From: Roseovarius sp. W115
Lineage (GTDB): Bacteria > Pseudomonadota > Alphaproteobacteria > Rhodobacterales > Rhodobacteraceae
DNA: 64,000 nucleotides
Direction: 5' to 3'
NCBI RefSeq assembly: GCF_032842945.2
Contig: NZ_CP146606.1
Span: 2,050,501-2,114,500, forward strand
The notes beneath the pieces were generated by a model that had not been told where the DNA came from, made no database searches, and saw only the letters and a program-made list of their open reading frames with translations. Position numbers and translations under genes: made by a program. This document shows, in pieces, positions 1 to 7,925 of the stretch. Position 1 is the first letter of the stretch, and each line of letters opens with the position of its first letter.

Positions 1-1
1 C

Positions 2-64
2 GAGCAAGGTGTCAGTCAGCTTGTTTCCGTTGATCTCAAGAAAGCCGAACAGATGGTGGCCTGA
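2..64 (+). CDS. C-terminal end of an unidentified protein (partial)
   Basis: An open frame enters from the left edge and ends with TGA at 62-64, giving a 20-residue tail ending VDLKKAEQMVA. Too short to assign a family. The TGA is the left arm of a perfect 7-bp inverted repeat that also covers the stop codon of the convergent EamA gene, which supports this being a true gene end. Confidence 0.5.
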   Translation, partial: EQGVSQLVSVDLKKAEQMVA

Positions 65-80
65 GCGGTCTAACCGCTCA
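62..80. terminator. short hairpin between two convergent genes
   Basis: TGAGCGG (62-68) and CCGCTCA (74-80) form a perfect 7-bp stem with a TCTAA loop. The stem contains the stop of the left-edge gene and the loop contains the stop (CTA on the plus strand) of the EamA gene. There is no U-run, so a role as a shared terminator is only plausible. Confidence 0.35.
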
Positions 81-1257
81 GTTGCCGACCGGGTGGCGCT
101 GTCGTTCTGGCCAGGCGCAAGAGGTCCGGCGGTCGTCGCTTCTTAATCGTGACAGACAGGTGCGTATTTGGAGACTGCGCAGCATCATGACAATCGCTAC
201 CCAAGCAAGGTTGTCCCGGAACGCTGTGGACACGCGCTTGTTTGCTGGCGCTGGCCCCGTCGATCATGCGACTGTCATTCGCACCGCTCATCCGGCCTAT
301 GAAAATAGCCACAGCGATGAGAATGGCACCGGGGATCAGTCCCGCGCCAGGGTTCTCGCCAAGCAGCAGCATCGCAATCAGAATTGCGGCCAGAGGCGAG
401 AAGGACGTGGCAAGAGCCAGGTCACTTGAGCTGGCATGCTTGAGCGCGAGGTTCCAGGCGATTTGGCCAAAGACAATGACCACACCGGCATAGACCCAGA
501 TCCAGCTCCAGAGCACAGGCGACAACAGATCACGGAATGTGTCCGGTCCGAAGATGAGTATTGCCAGCACGAAATATATGCCCGCACCGACGATGGTCCG
601 GTAGACGGAAAAGATACCCATCGGCACGTCACGCAGGCTTTTGCGGGTCACGAGCGTAGAGGCGATATAAGACAAGGTTGCCGCCGCGGCCGCCCATTCG
701 CCGATGCCCAGACCCATCATGCCGCCATGTTCGTTCATGCTGATCATCACGACGGCACCGGTCAGGGCTATAAGCCCGGCAATCATGGCGCGGGGTGGGA
801 AGCGTTCGTTGAACACAAACCAGGCGGCCAGCAGAAACAGAGGCGGTTCGATACGGCTGATCAGAATCACATTTGTGACGGTCGTATTGGCCAGCGCGAA
901 GAAGAAAAGCCCCGGCGTCAGGGCGGAAGACAGGAAGGCCGAGAGAGTCATCACCCGCCAGTCCCGAGGTTTGAGCGCTTGGATGTTGTCGCGGGTCAGG
1001 TCCTTGCGAAACAGGATGGCCATCGGGATCACCGATAGAAGCGACCCCAGCAAGAGCAGGTTGGAATAGGTGATCGCATTGCGACCATTGCCGACAGGAT
1101 TGGCGGCACCAATATCAACGAGCTGCGTCACAATGGAATTTGAGGCGGCGTAGATCACCACAGCGATCCAGGCAAAGAGCACACCAAACCGCGACAGAGG
1201 CCACCGCGGCGAAAGCGGCAGCCCTGCGACTGGGGTGTTTGTGGCAAGAAGTGCCAT
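70..1257 (-). CDS. EamA/DMT-family transporter with unusual C-terminal tail
   Basis: Inner-membrane metabolite exporter of the drug/metabolite transporter superfamily; substrate cannot be told from sequence. Two EamA repeats are visible, about residues 25-170 and 185-320, with about ten hydrophobic helices. ATG start with AAGGAG about 11 nt upstream. The transporter fold should end near residue 325; about 70 further residues follow, rich in Arg, Pro and Ser and with no membrane character. This tail is unlike family members and may reflect a lost stop codon or an upstream frameshift rather than a functional domain. Confidence 0.85.
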   Translation of the reverse strand: MALLATNTPVAGLPLSPRWPLSRFGVLFAWIAVVIYAASNSIVTQLVDIGAANPVGNGRNAITYSNLLLLGSLLSVIPMAILFRKDLTRDNIQALKPRDWRVMTLSAFLSSALTPGLFFFALANTTVTNVILISRIEPPLFLLAAWFVFNERFPPRAMIAGLIALTGAVVMISMNEHGGMMGLGIGEWAAAAATLSYIASTLVTRKSLRDVPMGIFSVYRTIVGAGIYFVLAILIFGPDTFRDLLSPVLWSWIWVYAGVVIVFGQIAWNLALKHASSSDLALATSFSPLAAILIAMLLLGENPGAGLIPGAILIAVAIFIGRMSGANDSRMIDGASASKQARVHSVPGQPCLGSDCHDAAQSPNTHLSVTIKKRRPPDLLRLARTTAPPGRQLSG

Positions 1258-1391
1258 GGTGTGCGTCTCTCCTTCGTGGACCTTTAGGCCCGAATTTCGA
1301 CACGTTTTTTCACGCGCGTTTGACGACAGATACGCACGAATTCTGCAATTCGATCAGCAAGTTCGGTAAAGCTTTGGTGAGGTGCCGTGAA

Positions 1392-2504
1392 CTAGGGCAA
1401 CGGGGTCGTTGTCCACAGTTTGATTTTCAGGCCACCATGGGCGATCGGAGGGCCGGGTTGGATAAACGGAAGACCGGTTGTTTTGGCCAGATCAGCTTCG
1501 GTTGTCACAAGACCCACGCGCCAGCCGGAGAAGTGATTTTTCAAGCGTTCCCCGAGACTTGCGTATAGCCCATAGAGTGGTTTCTTGGTGCCGATCCGGG
1601 CTCCGTAAGGCGGGTTCACGATGACCAGACCGGGCGGGCCATCAGGGCGGTTAAGATTGCTCACGGGCTGGTGTGTGATGGAAATGACGTCAGCAACCCC
1701 GGCCCGTGCTACATTCTCATTTGCGCCTTTCACGGCACCTGTGTCGCGATCGAAGCCAAGGAATTTTTGATCCGGGTCGTTCGGCTTTTCTGCGGCACGC
1801 AGTGTTTCCCATGCGGCGCTGTCAAAACTCGCGAGATCTTCAAACGCAAAGCTTCGTGTCCGACCCGAAGCAAGCCCTTTGGCCATCTCTGCGGCTTCAA
1901 TCAGAAACGTGCCAGAGCCGCACATTGGATCAACCACCGGTTCGGTGCCGGTATAGCCGCAAGCGCGCAGCAAAAGAGCGGCCATGGTTTCGCGCATGGG
2001 CGCTTTGGCGACGAATTGCTTGAACCCGCGCTGATGCAGAGGCGCGCCGCTGGTGTCGAGGCTGAACGTGCAGAGGTCATCCTCAATCCGCATCATAAGG
2101 CGCAGGCTGGCGTCTTTGGTGATGGGGGCGCCTAGTGTTTCATGGATGGCGCGTTCGATGCGTTGGGCCGCGGCTCTGTCATGGTAGATCTTGGACTTTT
2201 TGCACGTGGCTTCGACCCGCACAGGCACATTCGGGCGCAATAGGTCACCCCAGGGAAACTTGCGCGCGCGTTTGTCGAGCTGTGCCAGATGAAAGGCGCG
2301 GAAAGACCCGATACGCGCCAACACCCGTGAGGCGCCGCGCGACCACAGGTTGGCGCGCCAGACATCCGGCCAGGTTCCCATGAAACTGACACCACCGGGC
2401 GTCGCCTTGGCCTCGTGAAAGCCAAGCTCCTGCGTTTCTTTCAAAAGATAAGGCTCTAACCCCGGTGCCGTTGACAGAAATATCTCGAACGGGGCTTCCG
2501 TCAT
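1392..2504 (-). CDS. THUMP-domain class I SAM-dependent RNA methyltransferase (RlmL-like)
   Basis: Predicted 23S rRNA guanine-N2 methyltransferase of the RlmL N-terminal/UPF0020 type. Residues about 45-155 form the THUMP RNA-binding part; the methyltransferase part follows with DPMCGSGTF (192-200) for SAM binding and NPPYG (297-301), the catalytic motif of N-methyltransferases acting on exocyclic amines. At 370 residues it is a stand-alone enzyme and lacks the second methyltransferase half of E. coli RlmL. Its ATG overlaps the TGA of the transglycosylase gene upstream (ATGA at 2501-2504), so the two are translationally coupled. Confidence 0.88.
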   Translation of the reverse strand: MTEAPFEIFLSTAPGLEPYLLKETQELGFHEAKATPGGVSFMGTWPDVWRANLWSRGASRVLARIGSFRAFHLAQLDKRARKFPWGDLLRPNVPVRVEATCKKSKIYHDRAAAQRIERAIHETLGAPITKDASLRLMMRIEDDLCTFSLDTSGAPLHQRGFKQFVAKAPMRETMAALLLRACGYTGTEPVVDPMCGSGTFLIEAAEMAKGLASGRTRSFAFEDLASFDSAAWETLRAAEKPNDPDQKFLGFDRDTGAVKGANENVARAGVADVISITHQPVSNLNRPDGPPGLVIVNPPYGARIGTKKPLYGLYASLGERLKNHFSGWRVGLVTTEADLAKTTGLPFIQPGPPIAHGGLKIKLWTTTPLP

Positions 2505-3669
2505 AGCCGGTTCAGAAGCGCCGCCGTAGGCCAGGCATCGGCAGGCATACCAAGTTCCTTTTGCACGTCCTGAACAGCAGCGCGAGTGCCTGCGCCGAGA
2601 ATGCCGTCGATCTTACCCACATCATAGCCGCGATCAGCCAGTTTGCGTTGCAGCGCTTTCATTTGCTCTCCAGCAAGGCCCGGCTCTGGGGTGCCCGCGT
2701 CAAACACCGGCGCACCTTCGAGGCGGTTGGCAAAATAGGCGGCGGTCAGGACGTAGACAAAGCTTTGATTCCACTCGAAATACACGCGGAAATTCGGATA
2801 GGCGAGGAAGGCTGGCCCCTTGCGCCCCTGCGGCAGGATCAGGCTGGCCTCCAGTCCATCGGCGATTTGGCCGTGGCGCGGTGTGATACCCAGTGCCGCC
2901 CAGTCAGAGGCGGGTTTTGTGGTGCGCAACCCGCTTAGTGACCAATCAAGTGTGTCAGGCACGTCCACTTCCTGTAGCCAAGGTTCACCAGCGCGCCAGC
3001 CCAAAGATTGCAGCATCTTCCCGCCTGACATAAGCGCGTCCTTGGCAGAGCGTTTGAGATCGACTTTGCCATCCCCGTCGCCATCCACACCGTTTTCCAG
3101 AATATCGCGCGGCAGCATTTGCACCATGCCAATCTCACCGGCCCAGGCGCCGGTGGTGCGGACGGGGTCGAAGTCACCCTGCTCAAACAACTCCAACGCG
3201 GCGAAGACCTGTGGGCGGAAAAGTTCGGGGCGGCGGCAGTCATGGCTGAGCGTGACCAATGCGTTCAGCGTATTGAAACCCCCTGAAAACCGCCGAAATC
3301 GGTTTCAAATGCCCAGAAGGCGAGCAGGACACCGCGGCTGACACCGTATTCATTTTCGATCCGGTCGAAGGTTGATGCGAACTGACGACCCTTGGATATG
3401 CCAGTGTTGAGCCTGTTGGCGCTGATCAGGCGGCGTGCAAAATCGGTGAAGGGTTTTTGGAAAACACCCTGCCTGCGGTCGGCTTGCAGGACTTTTTGAT
3501 CCTGACGCACGGCTGCGAAAAAACGATCAACGGTGGCGGCGTCGTGACCCTTTGATGTGGCTTCGGATTTCAGTGTGTCGACAAAACCCGAAAAGCTTCC
3601 GCCACAGCTCTGAGCGGCCACTGATCCGGCGCACAGGCTGAGCAGTCCGGCAAGTACATATGTTTTCAT
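2501..3669 (-). pseudogene. lytic murein transglycosylase, MltB family with peptidoglycan-binding domain (frameshifted)
   Basis: Periplasmic muramidase that cleaves glycan strands of peptidoglycan. Two frames together give about 389 residues, normal for the family. The first (from ATG 3669) has a signal peptide and runs to the catalytic-glutamate motif FETDFGGFQG, then stops. The second starts inside NTLNALVTLSHDC, continues with GEIGMVQMLP typical of the MltB core, and ends in a PG_binding_1 domain (LQRKLADRGYDVGKIDGILG). Adding one base at the C5 run 3279-3283 (G5 on the coding strand) joins them as FQG-x-FNTLNAL, the conserved family motif. Either a recent pseudogene or a sequencing error; I favour the latter because both halves are well conserved. 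Confidence 0.85.
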
Positions 3670-3751
3670 AGTCGTCCCCAAACCGTCCCTTCACCGGCAA
3701 TCTAGCGTGCTATGGGATACGGGCAAAGCTTTCAGGTGTGATTTTCGTTGG

Positions 3752-4663
3752 TTACACGAAGAGTGCGAGCGTCGAGACACAGAGAAAGGTCAAGCCCCAG
3801 GCCATCCAAAGAGCACGACAGGCGGCGTCGATGTCGGCGGGGTTTGCATTTTTGCGGCCATGGGCATGTACAAAGGGAAAGTCACACAATTCGCCGCCAT
3901 AGGATCGTGGGCCTGCCAAGGATACGCCCAGACCGCGCGCCATGGCGGCTTCGGGCCAACCGGCGTTGGGCGACCGGTGCAGCCGGGCATCGGCTTGGAT
4001 ATCGCGCCAGGCGTTCAACAGGCCAAAGACCAGTGCAAGCAAGGCAGCCGTGAGACGCGCAGGAATAAGATTGAGCAGATCATCAAAGCGCGCTGCTGCC
4101 CATCCAAAGGCTTCATGCCGGGGCGTGCGATAGCCGATCATGCTGTCGGCGGTGTTGGTGATCTTGTAGATGAAAAGACCCGGTAAGCCGCCGACAAGGA
4201 ACCAGAAGGCTGGGGCGATGACGCCATCGCTGAAGTTTTCGGCAGCGGATTCGATGGCGGCGCGCGAGACACCTGCAGAGGTCATATGCGAGGTGTCGCG
4301 GCCCACGATCATGGCCACGCTGTGCCGACCATCTCCAAGGGACAGGCGCAGCGCGTCGGCCACGGCGGCGACATGATCAATGAGGGAGCGGTGCGCCAGA
4401 AGAATGGCGGCAAGGATAATCTCGGCCCACGCGCCAAAGGTCTGGAACAATAGACCCAGACCTAAGGCGGCCAGAACTAGCAAGAGCATCAGGGCCACGC
4501 CATTGAACTGCCGGGTTGCACCGCGATTGAGCCATTGGTCGCCAAGCTCTATCGCACGGCCCATGAGGATGGCGGGATGCGGGATGCGCTGCCAAAGCCA
4601 GCGGGGTTCACCAAAGAGTGCATCCAGCAAAAGCGCCAGCGCGAGGATAGCGAAGACCGTCAC
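3752..4663 (-). CDS. cbiB: adenosylcobinamide-phosphate synthase CbiB/CobD
   Basis: Membrane enzyme that attaches aminopropanol phosphate to adenosylcobyric acid in late cobalamin synthesis. The 303-residue protein starts with the family signature LDALFGEPRWLWQRIPHP, then GVSRAAIESAAENFSDG and GYRTPRHEAFGWAAARFDD, all typical of CbiB, with several hydrophobic helices. Its ATG overlaps the stop of cobC (4660-4663). Known as cobD in Pseudomonas/Rhodobacter naming. Confidence 0.93.
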   Translation of the reverse strand: MTVFAILALALLLDALFGEPRWLWQRIPHPAILMGRAIELGDQWLNRGATRQFNGVALMLLLVLAALGLGLLFQTFGAWAEIILAAILLAHRSLIDHVAAVADALRLSLGDGRHSVAMIVGRDTSHMTSAGVSRAAIESAAENFSDGVIAPAFWFLVGGLPGLFIYKITNTADSMIGYRTPRHEAFGWAAARFDDLLNLIPARLTAALLALVFGLLNAWRDIQADARLHRSPNAGWPEAAMARGLGVSLAGPRSYGGELCDFPFVHAHGRKNANPADIDAACRALWMAWGLTFLCVSTLALFV

Positions 4664-5658
4664 AGCGCGGCCTCAAGTTGATCCCATTGGTGCGGCGCTG
4701 GCAGGCCCAGACGGAGCCAGGTTTTCGAGTAAGGGAAGATGCGCGACCAGACGCGCCCCTTGGCAAGCCTGTCTTGCATCTCAATTGCATCGGGCACCTC
4801 ATAGGTGCGAAACAAATCCGTTCCGCCCACCAATGGCCAATCAACCAATGCATCCAAACGTTTGGCATCTTTCGCCAGACGTGCACGCGTCGTTTCAACC
4901 CAATCGTGATCGCTCAGCGCTCTCGCCCCTATTTCCATTGCCGGTCCCGAAACAGCCCAGGGTCCAAGGTGATCCACGAGACTGGCGATGGGCATTTTCT
5001 TCTCGGGTTGCAAAGGCAGTTTGTAACGGTCCACGGGGAATAGGGTTTCAGGTGCGCCAATGGCGAAACCCAACCTAAGACCTGCAAGCCCCCAGAATTT
5101 GCCAAAGCTCTTCAAAACAAGAATACCCGGACCTTCCGTCAGGCCAATATGGCTTTCCCCGGGCGTCATGTCGCAGAAGCTTTCGTCAATGACAGTCAGG
5201 GGGCGTCCGCCCATCCGGTTTGCGTTCCACATCCTGCCAGTTGGATTGTTGGGGTGAACGTAAACATGCAGATAAGCATCGTCCGGGTCATCCGTGACCC
5301 AGCTGTGCCCGCACGCCTCTACAGCCGCTGCGTGCTCGTTATACGTGGGGCCAGGGATATATGCGCCGCCCACGTGATTTGTGAGGTAGGGCACTTTGGC
5401 AATGATCGCTGACGCTCCGTTGGCTGCCACGATCTCTGCATCGTCCGGCACGTTCCAGAACGACCGAGCGGCTTTCAGAAGACGGTTCATCGCCGCTTGG
5501 TCCGGCAGAGCTGTCCATGCCTCGGGGCCAATATCGCCAACTGGATAAGGCACAGGGTTGATACCAGTGCTCAGATCCACCCAGTCCGCGCGCGTACCGC
5601 CATAGCGCTCGATGGCGGCATCAAGGCCGCCACCGTGATCTCGCGCCGGTTTGCTCAT
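4660..5658 (-). CDS. cobC: threonine-phosphate decarboxylase (CobC/CobD type), PLP-dependent
   Basis: Makes (R)-1-amino-2-propanol phosphate from L-threonine phosphate for the nucleotide loop of cobalamin. Aminotransferase fold type I of the HisC group: substrate motif DLSTGINP (28-35), PNNPTGR (136-142), and the PLP lysine in SFGKFWGLAGLRLGF (K187). I place the start at ATG 5658, giving 332 residues MSKPARDHGGGLD..., because it overlaps the DUF1636 stop (TGATG) and the family starts there; the open frame extends 23 codons further without similarity. Operon with cbiB downstream. Confidence 0.92.
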   Translation of the reverse strand: MSKPARDHGGGLDAAIERYGGTRADWVDLSTGINPVPYPVGDIGPEAWTALPDQAAMNRLLKAARSFWNVPDDAEIVAANGASAIIAKVPYLTNHVGGAYIPGPTYNEHAAAVEACGHSWVTDDPDDAYLHVYVHPNNPTGRMWNANRMGGRPLTVIDESFCDMTPGESHIGLTEGPGILVLKSFGKFWGLAGLRLGFAIGAPETLFPVDRYKLPLQPEKKMPIASLVDHLGPWAVSGPAMEIGARALSDHDWVETTRARLAKDAKRLDALVDWPLVGGTDLFRTYEVPDAIEMQDRLAKGRVWSRIFPYSKTWLRLGLPAPHQWDQLEAAL

Positions 5659-6035
5659 CAGACTTTGCCGTCGCCGGGCAGGGGCGGGATGCGAGTCACG
5701 AAGTGGCCTTTGACTCCCTGTGGCCATTGCTTGAACGGAACCTGGCCGCTGTCGCTTTGGGCATGCAGCTCCGCGTAGTCAACGATGGCCTCGGCATCTT
5801 CTGGGTTGGGCTCAAACCGCCCAAGCGTGTAAGAAAGCTTGCCCTCAGCTTGAATCGCGATGTTGCAGCCATGGGTACACCCCATCAGGCAGGACACGCG
5901 CCGTGTTTCGACAGAGCGCCCCTGCGCTTGCGCCTCAACCAGCTCTGCGAGCTCTTCACCATGGGTACGGTCGTTTTTGGTCTCGTCCCAGTCCTCGCGT
6001 TTACAGGTGTCGCAAATGGTTATGAAAGTGGTCAT
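5658..6035 (-). CDS. DUF1636 family metal-binding protein of the cobalamin cluster
   Basis: A 125-residue protein with five cysteines in two groups, ICDTCKR near the N terminus and SCLMGCTHGCN in the middle. This layout resembles small thioredoxin-like or [2Fe-2S] proteins, and DUF1636 genes are regularly found beside cobalamin genes; the function is unproven. It leads the three-gene cluster DUF1636-cobC-cbiB, with a 1-base stop/start overlap into cobC. Start chosen at ATG 6035 (MTTFITICDTCKRE); the longer in-frame extension to 6170 encodes a hydrophobic stretch not expected in this family. Confidence 0.85.
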   Translation of the reverse strand: MTTFITICDTCKREDWDETKNDRTHGEELAELVEAQAQGRSVETRRVSCLMGCTHGCNIAIQAEGKLSYTLGRFEPNPEDAEAIVDYAELHAQSDSGQVPFKQWPQGVKGHFVTRIPPLPGDGKV

Positions 6036-6198
6036 CAGAAGGCCTTTCCAGTGCAGAACTGTGTTGAAACCGAAACCTGCACCGAAAACAAGCGGGATCA
6101 AGCCTAACGGGAATGTGAACAGGCAAATTAACCATTTGTTAAGATTTGAGGCGCACCACTGAAGATGCATTTACTAAATTTTTAGATCATTAACTCGG

Positions 6199-6570
6199 GT
6201 GGGTCCCTTGCGTGTCTTGATCGTCGAAACGAACCTGTCTCTTGGACAGGTCTGGCAACGCCATTTAGAGCGTCACGGAATCAAGGTCCGCCTTGAAACG
6301 GATCAGAGCGGCGCAATCGCAGCCCTGGCGGAACGTTCATATGATGTCGTAATTCTTAATCTAGTGTTAAAGGGCAGTAGCGCGCTGGCGATTTCCGATC
6401 TGGCGAGCATTCGCAACCCCGAAACGCGGGTGATCTTTGTCACCGACACGTCGTTCTTTTCCGATGGTTCGGTGTTCTCGCTCTGCCCGAATGTCTGCGC
6501 CTATCTGCAGGCTGACACGCCGCCAGATGATCTGACGGCGATGGTCGAGCATTACGGCAACCACGTCTGA
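6199..6570 (+). CDS. degenerate receiver-domain (pseudo-response regulator) protein
   Basis: A stand-alone 123-residue CheY-like fold without output domain. Hydrophobic strand VLIVE (6-10), central strand VVILNLVL (50-57), and VIFVTDTS (78-85) give the alternating receiver pattern. The phospho-acceptor aspartate is Asn54, the usual acidic pair is reduced to a single Glu (E10-T11), and the conserved Lys of the last strand is Gln (AYLQAD). It should therefore not be phosphorylated in the usual way and may act by protein contact only. GTG start at 6199; a TTG at 6208 is an alternative, and no strong Shine-Dalgarno is visible. Confidence 0.75.
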   Translation: MGPLRVLIVETNLSLGQVWQRHLERHGIKVRLETDQSGAIAALAERSYDVVILNLVLKGSSALAISDLASIRNPETRVIFVTDTSFFSDGSVFSLCPNVCAYLQADTPPDDLTAMVEHYGNHV

Positions 6571-6577
6571 CCTGAGG

Positions 6578-7789
6578 CTACGCTGCCTTTGTGATTATCT
6601 CTGAGCTGCGCTCAAGCGTGCGGTGCACGGGACATTTGTCGGCAATTTCCATCAGCTTGTCGCGTTGTTCCGCCGACAGATTACCAGTCAGGCGGATCAC
6701 GCGGGTGAACTGATCAATCTTTTCGTCGCTTGGGGCGTCGGCATCCTGCGCATGCACTTTGTGATGGGTGACATCGACACTTACATGATCCAATGGCCAA
6801 GCTTTCCGACGTGCGTACATACGGATCGTCATAGAGGTGCACGCCCCTAATCCGGCAGCAAGAAAGCCGTAAGGAGACAGGCCTCGGTCCGTGCCGCCAT
6901 AGGCTTCGGGCTCATCTGCAACGAGGTGATGTTTGGCCCCGACATTGATGTCTTGCAGGAAGCCGTCCGGGTCTGCTTCGCTCACCCGCAAGACACCTTC
7001 CGGTGCGCCTGGGGGTGGGGCGGGAATGCGGAATTCCAAATAACGTTTGGCCCATGTGACGATCACCTCGGCAGCGTATTCAGCGTCGCAGGGAGCTGTG
7101 ATCAGGTGGTCGGCATTGTCCAGCGTCACAAAGCTTTTGGGATGCTTGGCGGTGGTGAAAATGCGCGCTGCGTTTTCCACGCCAACGATTTTGTCATGCG
7201 GGGCATGTAGGACCAGAAGGGCACGTTTGAGATTTGCGATGTCCTCTTCCAGTTTTTCAGACCGCACGTTTTCGACAAACGACTTTCCGATCTTTACGGG
7301 TCGCCCGCCCAAAAGCACCTCAGCCGCGCCTCGCGATTCAATCTCGGCCAATGCGCCGCCAAAGTTGTGGGTGACATGTTCGGGGTCAAAGGGCGCCCCG
7401 ATGGTCACGACAGCCCGCACGCTGTCAATTTGCCGTGCAGCCCCCAAAACAGCAGCCCCGCCAAGACTGTGTCCGATGAGCAGGCTCGGAGCCATGCCTT
7501 TGGCGTCCAGCGCTTCGGCCGCGAGAACGAGATCCTGAATGTTGCTGCGAAAGGACGTGTTTTCAAACTCGCCCTGGGAATGACCCAAGCCGGTGAAATC
7601 AAATCGTAAAACAGCGATGCCCAAGCCCGCCAACCGCGCCGAAATGCGCCGGGCGGCGGGGATGTCCTTGGAACAGGTGAAGCAATGCGCAAAAAGCGCC
7701 GTCGCCAAATGTGGCCCCTCGGGCAAATCCAGCCGCGCAGCAAGCTCGTGCCCGGCATGGCCCCGAAAGGTGAATTTCTCGGTCGGCAC
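6578..7789 (-). CDS. bifunctional alpha/beta-hydrolase - OsmC family protein
   Basis: A 403-residue fusion. Residues about 1-255 are an alpha/beta hydrolase with nucleophile elbow GHSLGG, and a C-terminal domain of about 135 residues is OsmC/Ohr-like with the two redox cysteines in GACTSM and DKCPVHRT, expected to reduce organic or fatty-acid hydroperoxides. The same fusion exists in other proteobacteria; pairing suggests ester cleavage plus peroxide reduction on one polypeptide. Start set at GTG 7789 because AGGAGG lies 7 nt upstream; an ATG at 7864 is in frame but lacks similarity and a ribosome site. Confidence 0.88.
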   Translation of the reverse strand: MPTEKFTFRGHAGHELAARLDLPEGPHLATALFAHCFTCSKDIPAARRISARLAGLGIAVLRFDFTGLGHSQGEFENTSFRSNIQDLVLAAEALDAKGMAPSLLIGHSLGGAAVLGAARQIDSVRAVVTIGAPFDPEHVTHNFGGALAEIESRGAAEVLLGGRPVKIGKSFVENVRSEKLEEDIANLKRALLVLHAPHDKIVGVENAARIFTTAKHPKSFVTLDNADHLITAPCDAEYAAEVIVTWAKRYLEFRIPAPPPGAPEGVLRVSEADPDGFLQDINVGAKHHLVADEPEAYGGTDRGLSPYGFLAAGLGACTSMTIRMYARRKAWPLDHVSVDVTHHKVHAQDADAPSDEKIDQFTRVIRLTGNLSAEQRDKLMEIADKCPVHRTLERSSEIITKAA

Positions 7790-7925
7790 GCGGGTGCCTC
7801 CTTTCTTTGGTGTTGCCACAAAGGGTAGGAAGCCGCCCACTGTTTCGCCAGTGGAGTCGCACATGTGTCACGGCAAGGTGAGAGTCCGGGCCGATTCTGA
7901 AACACTTGCGCGGAAGGTCTGAGTT

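Noticed and set aside
6036..6198. Cobalamin riboswitch upstream of the DUF1636-cobC-cbiB cluster
   Set aside because: Only about 160 bp are available; a GTGCAG/CTGCAC inverted pair exists, but the B12-box and the conserved core could not be found.
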